DNA of 64,000 bases from Polychytrium aggregatum (taxonomy: Eukaryota > Chytridiomycota > Chytridiomycetes > Polychytriales). A program made the position numbers and the translations under genes. This document shows positions 1 through 12,796 of this stretch, one piece after another. The stretch is taken from contig NW_026516333.1 of the NCBI RefSeq assembly GCF_025602895.1, positions 49,838 to 113,837 of the forward strand. The letters run 5' to 3'. Position 1 is the first letter of the stretch, and every line of letters starts with the position of its first letter. The notes under the pieces were generated by a model. That model was not told the DNA's origin and made no database searches. It was given only the letters and a program-made list of their open reading frames with translations.

Positions 1-3000
1 TGGCGCAAATGCCCGGCTGGATGAAGGAGGCAAGCAGGTAAGCTGTGCTGCGATCACATTGAGGCAAGAAGCGACTTTGATGTAGCCGATACCGGTCGCA
101 TACCCTTTCAATGGCCACCTTCTTTTTGGGAGATTCCGGATGGTCGATGGCTACGGTGTTGGTAGCTCTCACCAGGTGCGTTGGATACAAACAAACGTTG
201 GTCTGGTCATTGGAAATGATCAAACGTCGCGCCTCCCAGGTGGAAAATAGGTTGCCTTCTTCCTTGACGACAACATCCACGAATGTGTCCGTGCGGGAGT
301 GGGTGGTCTTGCCGGTCACTGCCGATCCTTCATGGTCGTTTTCCATGTGCTTTCCCCACACCGTGCTCGACGTGAGGATAAGCCGCCCAACATGGCAATC
401 TGGAAGCGAGAGGACATGGTGAGACCGAGGAGGGCAGTCAGACCAGGCCGGGCCACCTCCTGTGACTTACAAAGATTCAAGAAAATAGCCAACAGCATGA
501 GGATGGACTTGAGGAAGAACTGCGAACCAGATCAAGAGTCAATGAGGGGCCAATCGAGATGCACCCCAAGGCAAGGCGTGAGCGCCAGCTGATGCGTACA
601 TTGCTACTGAGCGTCCCGTTCCCAGTCCAGATCACTATAAAGGCGATGGCTCCACAGAGGATGTTGAAGAGTGAGGTGTAGGTCATCCACTTGCTCTCAC
701 GGTAGACGCTGTCGACGTTTTGGGTCTTGTATGCAAAGAGTAGAACAGCGAACTGGAGTGTACTGCAGAGGAACAGAGCGTCAGTCGAATGATTGCGATG
801 CAAGAAAATACGAGCCAGGAGCGGACATACATGTTATAGGCAACGATTGCTCTTGAGAGTATGAATCCCGAGAATCTGGAGGATGAACAATCGTAATACT
901 GATAGGCTTCATTGACGGTGATAAGGACGGGAACCGGGGGATCAAGGATGGCCCATACAATCAATAGAATCAGGTTAACAGCCACGATAACGGCTGTGTA
1001 GGTGAAGAGAGTGACGTTGCTGAGCAGAATCATCTTGAGCTTCTGATTGTCTGGATGACAAGGATGTGTCAGTTCAACGCTTGGATGTGCTGCTCTTGCG
1101 CTGTTGATGCGATGCGCTCGCAGTATCCGTGTGGTGCTCGCATACCAAAGATCACCCAGATTCGATATGCCTTGACCAGCTGGCTGCCCGTGATCTGGCC
1201 GCATGGGCAGCAACGGGATTGAGGGATTGTGGGAGTGTGGGATTGTGGGATTGTGGGAGTGTGGGATTGTGTGAGTGTGGGATTGATGGTGAGAGTACAT
1301 CATTGGGAGAGTTGGTATTGTGAGAGTTGGTATTGTGAGGAACATCCGATGCTCGCCCAGGTCCAAGCACACGCTGTCGATCAGACTGGCTCGGTGTCCC
1401 GCCAATGCCTTGACTCTCATCCGACATTCCCTCATCGTCGACACTCACAATCGAGAAGCCGAGCCATCCGAACCAGTTCTGGAGCTGACAGCTGACAGCC
1501 GACATTTTTCCTGTGAAGCCAAAGACCGTCAGCCACAGCAGGACGAGTCCGAGCTGGAGGCAGCGAGATTGGGTGAAGTGAGATTGGGGGAAGTGAGATT
1601 GGGTCAGACGACGTTGGATCGGGAAGCAAGAACACAGATGTGGAGAGATCAGAGACATGGCGAGAGTCGTGGCTGGCAAAGCAAGACACAGCGGGCCAGC
1701 GAGCCACTCACGCTGATGATCTGGAGGAACGGAGGTGACATGGCTTTGATGGCGGGTGTGTTTGACTTGATCAAGACGTATATCCAGCAGAAGAGGGTCG
1801 ACAGCAGTCCTGAGTGGGTGCGAGTGTGGGTGTGGGTGTGAGTGTGAGTGTGGGTGTGAGTGTGGGTGTGAGTGTGGGTGATGGATTGTCGGCAGCGATG
1901 ACGCTTTGCGATTCCCGCACCACCTCACACATGCACATTGCACATTGCACTTTGCACTTTGCATATTGCACATGCACATTGCACATTGCTTACCAATCAT
2001 GTAGATGATTATCAGGACGATCGGAGCCGGGTCGGTGTACGCAATATACACCTCAGGGAGGACTGTGTCGGGTGGCGACCCAATCGCGAGTCAGTCCAAT
2101 GTCGCTCACCAAGATCACAACCAGTGAGTTCCCTGGCCTGGCCGATCCGGTCCCTGCAACATCACCTCGCCACACCGGCTCCATCGCTCGGCTGTGGCTG
2201 CTCGTCGCCCAGGTGTTTCAAACCAGCACCTTACCGATGTGGTCGGTCGACGGCACGGTCAGTCCTGACGGATAGATTACCGGCTGGATGTCGGTCACAC
2301 TGAGGTTCTGGCTGACCACAGACACAAGGCTCATCGCCGAAGCGTTGAAGATGTAGTTGCCGACAATGTAGTTTCCGATGCGCTCGCCTGCCGAGAATGT
2401 CACCTGGCCGGTTGAGCCAACGAACGGAGTCAGCACCGACGTGACGGCCATCGGGAAGCTTCGGCTTGCAATTGCTGCGACGGTGGTGTTTCCGTTTGCG
2501 AGGAGCTGGGGTGTTGTTGGGAGCCGGGGACAGCACCGAGGCAGCGACAACGGCGGCAGCACCGAGGCATCGACAGAAGTGGCAGCACCGAGGCATCGAT
2601 GGCATCGGTGACATGGACAACATGATATCGAACGAGAAGGCGATGGTGTCAGTGGAGCAAGATCGAAACCGAGAGCCTGATGCATCACCAAGCAGAGCCA
2701 TTCTGACGGCAATATCATCGCCACAGAACAAGACACACCTGTTTGATGGCGTATGCCATCCCAAGGACACTGGTGAACGCAACACAAGTCAGCGACAAAG
2801 CAGCAGGACAGCAGGACAGCAGGACAGCATGGCAGCATGGTAGCAGTACGAGCAAAGGAACCCCGGCCCAGTGATCCACGGCCTGTGGAATGTCGCTGGC
2901 AACCAGCAAGAACTGGATTCCTCCACGCAGCCGCACATACCAGTCGTATGTGAAGAACATTCCCGGTCGAGGTGCAATGTTGCCGTGGGCCGCCACAAAA

Positions 3001-5539
3001 CTGAGGGTCGAGGGATGTGTTGGAGTCGAGTTGACATGGCCGAGTCGGTGGACAGAGTCGAGTTGGTGGGGAGTCAAATGTGTTGTGGGAGGTCAGGAAT
3101 GCAGCTGAGATGATCAAGTCACAGAGAGTTGCCAGTTCCTGGTCCAAGTGTCAACCAGACCACACCAGCACACCAGCACACCAGCACACCAGCACACCAG
3201 CACACCAGCACACCAGCACACCAGCACGCCAGCGTCCATGCCATCGCACTCACCGGTTGTAGATTGACTGAGCGCGAGTGTTGAGAGTTGTTCCAACCTC
3301 TTGAGGCATGATCGAAACCAACCCCGAAGCCAGCTGCATGTTTGTGGTTGTGTTGTATGGGGTCACGCTGGTCAAGGTGTTGGAAATCGAGTAGGTCGAG
3401 TCGGATCCAATATAGGTGTATCTCGGACCAACAAAGTCATAGATTCTGGTGGTGTGGTTGTGTTGTGGATGGCAGAAGGACGAGATGGCAGAAGGACAGA
3501 GTGGCAGAAGGACAGAGTGGCAGAAGGACAGAGTGGGTGAGACGAGAGAACAGCCGTTCAGGTTGCCGTGACCTGGTCCCATTGCCGTCGCATGGTTGGT
3601 GCGCCATCAGCATCACTCACGCTGCTCGCTCGAGATACAGAATCAGGTCAGTGTCGACCCCGACAAAGACAATGATCTGGTATCCCGTTGCCTTGAGCTT
3701 GATGATTTGGTCGTCGATGTCGGTTCCTGGCGGGACATGATTCAAGGCGGGTGGAGGAATGAAGCAGTGCAGCAGTGGGGCAGCGGGATAGAGTCAAGGT
3801 GAGAGACAAGCACGAAGGATGTGAGAAACAAGAGATATGTATCGACAAGAACAACAAGAGATGAGACCAACACAAACAGGAACAGCATCGAGGTCCTGGC
3901 GAATGTCCCGTGGCTCGTGATCGACCAAAGACTCGCTCGATGGCAAGTCGCTGGGATGGAACGACCCATCAAGCCACTGCAGCTGACCTGTGATCGGGGC
4001 GTTGTATGTTCCGATGGCCTGGACGGTGATCTGCAGCATATCGATGGATGTGAGTGTGCATCTGGCTATCACCACGAATGCAATGTGTCTGGCGGCTGCC
4101 ATGTATCGCTGCCACTGGTCGCAGGCCCGTCGCAGGCTCGTCACAGGCTCGTCGCCGCAACCCTCGACAGACTCACCCCCATCCCAGGTGCGAGTTGCTG
4201 GATTGCCGCCTGGATACCAAAGCCATATTGGTTTGCCTGGGTTGGACAAGGTGTGTTGAGCGATTTGGATGGTGAGTGTGAGTTGTGTGCAAAGCGAGGT
4301 GAACAGCGTCAGTTGGTGAGGTGAACAGTGTCAGTCGATCCAAGTGGTCCGCCACCATCAAGCAACAGCGGTATCAAGTAGATAGTGTCGCAACGGTGCC
4401 AGTCGGCCACTCACGGCAATCATCAACAGGATGTTGGACCATCCGCGGGACCGCACAAAGGCCAAGATGGCCGGTGCCTGGAGATTGTCGTTCGGGATGG
4501 TTCTGAGTGGCGACGGAGAGGCAAGTTGGTCAGTAACCAGCACCCACCAACCAGCACCCACCAACCCAGCACCCACCCATTCACTCACCCATTCACTCAC
4601 TCACTCACTCACTCACTCACTCACTCACTCACTCACTCACTCACTCACTCACCTGAAAAATGTCGAGTACGAGGACTTGTCCGTCAAGGTGGTTGTGCTG
4701 AAGGGGCCGATCGATTCAGGACCGCAGAGTGAGTATATCGTCATTGGCAATCTCGGGGAACCCGAGGGCAGAGCGGACACCAATTCTGTGCTGATTCGCG
4801 GTGTTCGGCCCAGCTGTCCCTGTTCGTCACCCGTGTGTCCTTACGTGCTGGATCCGCTGCATTGAAGAATCTGACGATTGTCATAATGGCATTAGACCCA
4901 AGTCGCTCACACGCCCACACCGTCACGTAGTCTTACATTAAACACGCTCGAAATCGGAGCCATCGGCACCGTGATAGCAGAATAACTTTGCCCTATCAAC
5001 ATAGATTATCATCAGCGTCAGTTTTGCGTTCGATCGTTCGCTTCAGAAAATCGTGGATGCTCCTTACCTATGATTCCAAACAGGCCTGGTATTTGTGCGA
5101 ACGAAATCACGTTCCGCACCGCCGTTATCTGCCGATTATCAATCTCCGTGAGAACCACCGTGCGCCTCGACCCCTCTGACGGCCACAACCATGCGCGTCA
5201 CATACAATCGACCAGGAATGAAGCGTCGTCGCGACAAGTGTGATGTTGGGCAGAAATGTCGGATCGCTGTTGATGTCGCTTATAGCCATCTGAGCAGCTT
5301 CATTCATCGCCAGAACTTGTCGTCCGCACGATTGGGATCCGGTGGCCAGTGTCGTTAACATTTGGTTGCTGCACATCACCACGAAATTCCCAGGACCAGC
5401 AATCACAAGAGCATCGATACTCACTCGAGCCGATCTCGGCCAGCGCTATTCCGATGGTCAGGTTCACATTCTGTGCCATTCCTGGCTGAGCGATCCTGGC
5501 TATTACCAGGAAAGCGAATAACTTGCCCCATAAACGCAT
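1..5539 (-). CDS. Class C G-protein-coupled receptor (GABA-B/glutamate-like), 3' partial
   Basis: A plasma-membrane receptor with an N-terminal periplasmic-binding-type ligand domain and a 7TM_3 domain. The start is the ATG at 5539, opening a signal-like segment (MRLWGKLFAFLVIARI). Ligand-domain exons near 5368-5208, 5180-5070, 5010-4925 and 4720-4652 encode GSQSCGRQVLAMNEAAQMAI, IPGLFGIIG and LTDKSSYSTFFR, which match the usual order in this family. The 7TM exons are clear: about 2050-1992 (TM1), 1790-1725 (AIKAMSPPFLQIIS), 1553-1449 (CQLQNWFGWLGFSI, TM3), 1179-1146 (LVKAYRIWVIF), 1050-831, 762-600, 519-471 and 399 to beyond 1, the cytoplasmic tail. Phases agree from 1553 onward. Exons between 4650 and 2060 are unresolved. 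Introns are filled with tandem repeats. The family is established in early-diverging fungi and amoebae; the ligand is unknown. Confidence 0.85.
1222..1292. repeat. GTGGGATT-type minisatellite in GPCR intron
   Basis: Tandem gtgggattgtgggagt-like units fill the intron between the TM3 exon and the short KAYRIW exon of the receptor. Confidence 0.85.
1812..1882. repeat. GTGTGAGTGTGG minisatellite in GPCR intron
   Basis: An imperfect 6-12 bp repeat of gtgggtgtgagt, within the intron between the TM1 and TM2 exons. A second short repeat (cacattgcactttgcat-like) lies at 1930-1987 in the same intron. Confidence 0.85.
3161..3233. repeat. 8-bp minisatellite (CACACCAG)n in GPCR intron
   Basis: About nine head-to-tail copies of cacaccag, starting shortly downstream of a GTGAGT donor on the minus strand. 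Related short repeats fill neighbouring introns at 2516-2600 (agcaccgaggc), 2806-2840 (caggacagcag) and 3477-3535 (gcagaaggacagagtg). Confidence 0.9.
4593..4652. repeat. (GTGA)n microsatellite starting at a 5' splice site
   Basis: About 15 copies of the tetranucleotide. On the minus strand the exon ending in ...TACTCGACATTTTTCAG runs straight into gtgagtgagtgag, so the array begins exactly at the receptor's donor site and each unit recreates a GTGAGT. Confidence 0.9.
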
Positions 5540-6060
5540 CAGAACTCGAATAGCTGTAGGTGGTGATATGGATGAACTCGAATAGCTACTGTACCGCCTC
5601 GGCAAAAGCCAGACCCTCCCGTCGAGAGCAGCCAAGTTGCCAGCTCATCGCGATGGATGTGATTGGTATTGCCGGCGAATCCTCCGGGCCTCCCAACAAT
5701 CGGGATTGATCATCCTTGCGCCGCACCACCCCCTTGACGCTTGCTGAATTGCGTGTCTGACAGCCGCCGATCGCCTCGAAAATGATCAACTCTACATCAT
5801 TCTGGTGAGCACACCCCCGGGCTTGGTATAGCCGATCACCATTCCAAGCAGCTTCAGGTTCCCCACTTGTAGCATCGCGGCGAAGCAGGCGGCAGACTCA
5901 AACGATAGCCGATGCACACGGCAGCGTCCGCTGCATCCACTCTGCAAGAAATGAGCTATGACCAAATCGACATGCATCGTGCAGCCCCTCGGAGCGAGGG
6001 ATTTGGTCGTGCATGTCCTTTCGAGAGCGAAAGGATGGATGGAACCCAAAAAAAAACCAG

Positions 6061-6134
6061 TACCCACGGCGGGGGTCGAACCCGCAACCTTTGGATTAGA
6101 AGTCCAATGCGCTATCCAATTGCGCCACGCGGGC
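6061..6134 (-). tRNA. tRNA-Arg (anticodon UCU)
   Basis: A 74-nt cloverleaf on the minus strand. The acceptor stem is GCCCGCG/CGTGGGT, the D-arm GCGCAATTGGATAGCGC, the anticodon loop CTTCTAA (UCU) and the T-arm GCGGGTTCGACCCCCGC. No intron is present and the CCA is not encoded. An A-run on the plus strand at 6049-6058 gives the T-tract terminator. It is nearly identical to the tRNA at 16667-16740. Confidence 0.95.
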
Positions 6135-6218
6135 CTCGGTAATGTCGTACAAAGTCTATCCAGTTGAGCCAATCAAAGTCCCGATAATGTACATACAATG
6201 GCAATGTCGTGGACATTC

Positions 6219-6630
6219 CCAATCCAATAACCAACGGGACACCCCGGATTTTGGGCATTGGTGAATATTTTGATTCAAAACATCGCGCGCTGGGTATGAC
6301 CATTCAGTGATGTGCTTCTGGATCTGAACCAAGGACGCTTTCTCGCACAGATGGCTCCCTGCAAGCGAAAGACACCACCCAGGCGACGGCGATTCAAGCG
6401 ACTCGATCTCCAGGTGTGCTCACAGTGCCGGAAAGCCAAGCGACTCGAGAAAGCCGAGTATCTCGATATCGATACACCATGGAGCTGTCCAGAGAGTCGA
6501 GTGGATGCACCACACAAAGAGATTGCCAGCCAGGACGGGAAACAATCGCCGACTGGAGCCTATGGACCAGCAGACTTGTGTCGCTGATGCCAGAAAGTGA
6601 ATATCCCGTTTCTCTTTGGATTGCCTGTCT
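6219..6630 (+). repeat. Dispersed repeat copy 1 (class I)
   Basis: The first ~90 bp (caatccaataaccaacggg ... gggtatgaccattcagtg) is a core shared with 20398-20450 (+), 48700-48790 (-) and 58990-59095 (-). The remaining ~320 bp matches only the 48290-48790 copy, in inverted orientation. It encodes PPRRRRFKRLDLQVCSQC in a short ORF present in both class I copies. I see no terminal repeats or target-site duplication. Confidence 0.75.
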
Positions 6631-6632
6631 AT

Positions 6633-9600
6633 TCAGCGATTCAAACTCACGCGAGTCACTCCCAACTGCCGCAGGCGGCCAAGGCATTTGGAAAGTTCTC
6701 GGTCGAGGTCTTCTTCCGCCCGCTCGTGGTTGGACATGTTTTGTTGCGTCTTGCGCTGTAGATCCAGGAGCCCACCCAGCTCTTGGATCCGCATCCTTCC
6801 GTCGGCCCCAGGGCCATTGGGGTTCATGCCTGACATGTCCGTCAAGATGGTCGAGTTGATATGCTGAAGCAACTTTCGCAAGGTTTCTTGGTCGTCCTGG
6901 AGCTGAAGCTTGGCTTTCTGTATCTGCGTAACTCGCGTCTCCAGGAGGCGAGTCTCGCCGTCCGCAACCGAGGCAGCCTCGCCGAGTGTATTACTCGGAT
7001 GGGTATCTGCCATTTCCCTTCTGGGGCTCACCCAACCCCAGCGGGGCTCGAGCTGCTCGCTAGAGGCACCTGCTTGGTTGTGCGATGCGGCAAGTTCCTC
7101 TTCCCCATGGGTTCTTGGCCCTTGGTTCTCCAAAGGAGCGGCGGTGGTGCATCTTGATGGATTGCCAAAGTGGAGCGACTTTGTCTGGGCTCCGATTTGA
7201 GTCGAACGTGAATTCGCTTGTGACCGAGACAAAGAAGTGCGAGCAAGCCTTTCTTCCGTCCCAATCGCGCGGCTATTTCCAAGCTCAACAGCGACGAGCG
7301 GCTCCGTAGCTTTCTCGGCGGTTCCTGGCGCCCCCGAAACCCGGTGGGTCGAGTGCAGAGCACCGCGAGCTGGCGATTCCCAGGATTCTCTTGTCTTCCC
7401 TTGATGCATTCCTGGCTGCTCTTGCGTGGTGCTGGGTTCGACGAGGGTCTGGCATGTATCACCCGAGCCATGATCAATGCGAACCGAGTCCTTGGTACCT
7501 GCGTCCACGGGCTTGCCAAACATACATCCGGGCTCCAGAAGAAATTTGGGCTTTCGGGGCTGTGGTCTCGTTGAGACTGTTCGGGCCACAGCAGGCACGC
7601 CAACAAGCACAGACCCCACGCCTAGCTCTGAATGGTCTTGTGGATCCAGATGGGCCGAGCGTGGCGAATCGGTGTCAGGAGGATATATAGTCGTAAAGCG
7701 CGAACGATCCCCTCCGGTTTCGGGTTTGCTCTCTTGTGCCAAGCCCAGGTGTGTGCCCACGACCCTGTCGGCATCACGAAGCAGTTTAGCAAACAGTACA
7801 CTGGCTTCATCAACCGTTGCGGTTGAACAAGGAACCAACCTGTTCAGGCCCGTGTCTTGTAGAGCAAGGCTGATTTTCTGGAAGAGCAGCTTGGTCCCTG
7901 CCAGGTGGAGTACAGTTTAGAACATGTACCCCTGCATTCTATGCATGTACCATCGACGCCTACCATCTGGAGCACGGCCGGATGCACGTAGACCAGTCTT
8001 GGCCTTCCAGAGCAGCGCATATTTCCGGGCAAGTTGCCACTCGGTCGGCCCGAGATCGTGCTGCTGCGAAATGAGCATCTTTTCGTACTGACAATCCCAT
8101 CCCTCCACAGCCTGAAACATATCGTATCATGAGAAGCACGACCATACCCACGTGTGAGTGTGGCTGCATTGTGCCGCAGTACGCCCATCTATAAAATACC
8201 CATTCGATGGTCGACATCGCTTCTCCCGACCGCCGTAATCAGCTCGTCGATGTCACCCACGAGATCCTACCTCGATCCACAATGCACATCCATTCCTGAG
8301 CACGCGTTCGCTCCTCCACATCTCAACGTCAGCCTTTTGAGCTCGATATCGCTTCTTCTGCTGGATATATGCGGCCCATGAGCTGAAGCACTTGGACATC
8401 AGATGGAGGCTCCAGTGCTCGATTGGCATTGAATAGAGACGATCAACGACGCTGTGCCAGTCTGGCCTGGACTTTTTCCAGACGCCGTAGGCCCGCCGGG
8501 AGAGTGACTTCCGTCGGAACTCGTCCGCGCGTCCATTTGACATCTGGATACGATCGAACGCAGAGCTGGGCGGTCAGCACTCTATGGAATCGATCAAGCC
8601 CAATATACGAGCAAGGTCCATGGGCGTGATCTTGTGGCCGAGCACTCGGCATTCCGCCACCAAGCAACTTACCCGGACCCAGGCCGAGTGCAAATAGATC
8701 AACTTCCATCGGCCCCAATATGTGACCGCCAACTTGGATGAATAAAGGGAATCGGCCTCGAGTTTCATCATGTGAACTGTCTTTTGCGATTCGACGTATG
8801 CTCGCCAGGCTTCAAAGTGTCTCTGGAGTTTGGCTGGGCAGACAATCAGCTGGGGGCACATGATTCCAGGTGATAAAACAGCCGCATCATACTTACAGTA
8901 TCCCAAGAGAATGCCGGCCTCACGCAGATTTTCGTTGACACGCCGCTTGTTCTCGGCCCTGTGCAGAGTATAGATTCTCCATCTGCGGAGAGTCTGCAGC
9001 GGCCTCAGTTTCAACGCTACAGCGAGCGCGTCGAGTTGCGGGAGAAAACGGGCAAGGTCCCAGCACCTACTTGTCGCAATAGCTCTGATTCGACCGAGGA
9101 CTGAGCCGTGTCTATGATCGCTTGCATCTCGCGGTTTTGGCGGGCCCTGTGCATCCAAAGGCCAAAGGCCTGGCACTGAATGTGGCGATTGCGGTGCTCT
9201 GTCCAAGCCAAAACGATCCTCCGAAATGAGTTCTGGTCGCGCGTATAGTCCTGGCGTCGCATGGTTACCATAGATTGACCTCGCATGAGTAGGCATAAGC
9301 ACAAGAGCCCTCCTCTGCCCTCCATCCATCACAAGTTCAACCGTGCATGTCGTCATAACGCACCACCCAGGCGTATAGGTTCTTTCGGAGCCGAATCTTG
9401 CTGTCTCGGGAAACGGCAACGTCCCATTTGAGACTGCTCTTCTGATGATCCAGTAGTCGCTGAGACCGAGATTGTCCGATTTCGGTCAAACAGGGGCTTG
9501 GTGCAGACAGAGAGCCGCAAGTCTTTGCGTACACTGATCCGAACAAACCTTGATCCATCCGCGAAACCAATATCGCAAAACAGTGGTTCGGCGATACACT

Positions 9601-12328
9601 GCAGCAGCGTGCTCCATAAGCTGCCACGTTCTCATATGTTGCGCACGCTGAGCCCATCGCCGTAGGACGTGCCTTGCGATGTTTTGGCTATGCTGGACTG
9701 CGACAAGATCCTATAGGCATCATATTGCGGAGCTGCAGTTACTTGAGGAAACGTCACGATCTACCCAGGCAGCAAAATGCGGGCCCCGTCCTACCTCAGC
9801 CTGTTGCAACTCGTGAATGAGCGCAAGGTTTCTCTGGAACACGAGAAGGCCACGATAGAGTAGCCGCTTTCTATCGTGACGCTGCGCCTGGATAAATCCA
9901 TGAAGGCTATGAGCAAGCAGCCAGGATCCGGTGCTGTCTCCTCAGGCACTGTGAAGCGCATCAATGCTTACCGTCTCCATCTGCTGGCGCTCATAGGACT
10001 TCTCGATCCAGCATTCAATCCACCGCATCCAGCACTTGGAAATCAGATTTTGGCGAAGCCAGGTCTGAGCGATCAGGGCAGTTTTGTACTCTTGTCTTTG
10101 AAACTGAAGCTTGGCGTTCCACTGTCTCAGCGACCGTTGCAGCAGCCGATTTCGGTACAGGCCGACTGCCATTCCAAGCCGTTGCTAGAGACCCGTGATC
10201 GTGAGGACAGCTGCCGATCAGCATAGGCAACACAGATATGATACTGATGCTTCCGTGTGAGGGAGAGGGAAGGGTCAAACCTTTTGCTGCCGCTGTGTGG
10301 CGAACTCTAGCTTCCATCGCTGAAGTGTACGAATGGCGAGCCGCGATTCATAGAAATGGATTGCCGGCAAGAGCCGTGCCTGTTCTCTACTTGCTGCTGC
10401 CTCCAGCACCTTATCCTGCCATCGCTTCCAAAACTTCGATACAAGCTATTTTGGACGATACGGAGGCTCTGTCAAGGGCATGTGCTGCGGTAAATCCAGG
10501 GCCATAGACGAGTCGATTCCACGCTACCTGCTGGGCATTCCACCTCTCGGCACCTTCTTGTCGGACCAGTGCTGCTCTCATTCGAAAAAGCACACATTTC
10601 TGTCCAAGGATCAGCACCAGTACCATGGAGCAGTCACGATCAGCACCAGTGCCATGAAGCGATCAGGATCACCATTAGTACCATGAAGCGATCAGCATCA
10701 GCACGGCTCAACTGATGGTAAGTCACATGCCTGGATATGTTGGTTGTAAAACTGGTCCGCCTGCGCCAGTTGTCGGTGCATATGTTGACGCTTAGATGTA
10801 GCTGGTAACAGGACCAGGTTACATGTCGGTTAGCGGCACAGAAATCCCGCGGGAATAGGGGCCGATGGCGGACTTACATTCCCTCCAAAGCTGAAATCCG
10901 TGACGCAGCGAGCTTTGGTGTCGACGCCGATCCGAGACAGCCATCTGATCCTGGATCGTCTGGCCCCTTTGTGCCTTGGAGTGCATCGAGTGGAATGTGG
11001 AGGCAAGGAGCCTACTTTCGTGGTGATGCACAGCGACGGCTTGTTTGGAGCATCATGCACCGGCGATGACAGGGAAAGGCTTCAGCGAACGAAACGGTGA
11101 TCGGAATGCTCTGTCGTCAGCTTGCCGTGCTTGAGCCACAGGGAGGGGGGGACTTACAGACTCGAGCGTGCTTCTCTCTTTGATACTCCACATAGCTGAC
11201 CCAGGCTGCCCACACCCGCCGCTTTGCGTTTGTGCTGATAAGGGCACGAAGCAGCTCGGCCTTGTGTGTGGTCTTCAGCTGAATCGTCCAACGAAGCTTC
11301 CAAGCTCGCAAATGCCGAGCGATGATGGCTTTTTGGTACGCCTGGTCGCCCATCCGAAGATCTCGCTGAAGCTTGATGTGCAGATGGTGCTCGGCCGCCC
11401 AGGTCTTGAACATGCGGCGACAAACTGCGGCTCTGTGGAAGTCACTCGCATTGCGATAGAGTTGCTGTTTGCGTTGTCGTTTGAGATGATATATGAGCCA
11501 GCCGGCATAGGCCGTGCGGATCAGCCGCTGCTCAGCTAGTGCAGCACGATGGCCGCATTGATGTGATGGGATGCATCAGAATCAGCCCGATCGCCGAAAG
11601 GCAGTCCTGGCAGAGCGATCGAACAGAGAGCATCGAGGCCACCCACCGAAACGGAGAGCCTTGCCGAGCTCCAGCTTCTCGGAGCGCTGCAAGAGCACAT
11701 ACGCTCTCCAAGCAGCCCAGGCTCGATCGCAAAGCACAAATCTGTGCCTGACATCTGCCCGCACCGCCAGCTTCCAAGATTCTCGGCTGCTTGAGGCGAA
11801 TCGGGCTTTCCAGCAAGCAAAGCCATCGCGCTGGAGCGACCTTTGGCGGAATTCCTGGGCTCGGCGGGTCAGAACGAGCTGTCGCCACGACCTGTATGCT
11901 CGAGAGGCAAGCCAAAGCTCTCTCTTGGAGAGGGTGGAGACACTGTGGTCATCTTGCGATCCGTTTGTTGGCGGTTGGATTGGTATGGTTGAAGGAGCGG
12001 ATGCTGCATGGGCCGCGAGCTCAGACGGTCGAGCAGGGCGAAAGACAGGGATGCGAGACTCTCGGGATGGCGCAGCCTTTGGTATGGATTGCAGATCCAG
12101 ATCAGAGACCTCCGGTGGCAGCATGGAAGCGTCGTCAATCGCAGGCCGAGCAGAGGCCAAGCGGGCGGGGTGGATCATGAGGAGTGAGCGAGAAGACAGC
12201 ACGCGGCAACGGCAAATCGACCAGGTTTGGCCGGCGAGCCCGCTCGAGCCACCAAACCAGCCATATCGATCGCCGAGCACCCCTGCTGCACGATGCCATG
12301 CTGCAAGGCTTGACATGCGAGAGATCAT
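6633..12328 (-). CDS. Sfi1-like centrin-binding repeat protein
   Basis: A large multi-exon gene whose exons repeatedly encode the Sfi1-type motif, a helix with a W-x-x-[YW] core spaced by basic/coiled sequence. Examples are AYRSWRQLVLTRRAQEF and AWAAWRAYVLLQRSEK (exon 12328-~11655), RRVWAAWVSYVEYQREKH (~11537-11158), RTLQRWKLEFATQRQQK (~10440-10280), ISKCWMRWIECWIEK (~10175-9971), QTLRRWRIYTLHRAENK (~9020-8895), FEAWRAYVESQKT (~8835-8665) and MSKCFSSWAAYIQQKKR (~8570-8272). The last exon (~7930-6633) is a low-complexity tail ending in a predicted coiled coil. Sfi1 proteins scaffold centrin at the spindle pole body or basal body, which fits a flagellated fungus. The N-terminus could extend upstream, and exact exon ends are unresolved. 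Confidence 0.72.
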
Positions 12329-12796
12329 CTATCCTAAGAATCGGCAGCGAGCACCGACCCTTGGAATGAAAAGACTGCAGTCCGACCCATGGGTGGAGCG
12401 CTTCTCTCTGTCGCTGGCGCATTCGACTGGCTGCAATCCAATTCACACATCCTCCGGTTTCTCCTCTTGCCCCTCGCAACCTCTCGCAACCCCATCACCC
12501 GGCCTGTGCAGCACATGCAGAATCGGGTATTCAACACAGCACGGCTTTCATTCCATCAAACAAGGGTCGACACAAAGTGTTTCAAGGTGTAGTTCCCATG
12601 CCCGCTCATGACTACGAGGCTCTATCGTCCCCACAGTAGTCGGATTGATCAAGACCAGGACACTCTTGCAGGTCGCAACGGCATCATCGACTTGTGGGCC
12701 ATCGTTCATGCGACTCTCTGCGCCGGATCAAACGCACAACATCCAAACGATGGCACTACTTGGCCATGGCCATTGCTCAGAGATGCTCAGAGATGC

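Noticed and set aside
4431-4865. Plus-strand ORF with THSL repeats
   Set aside because: A reading of the GTGA array on the opposite strand from the receptor.
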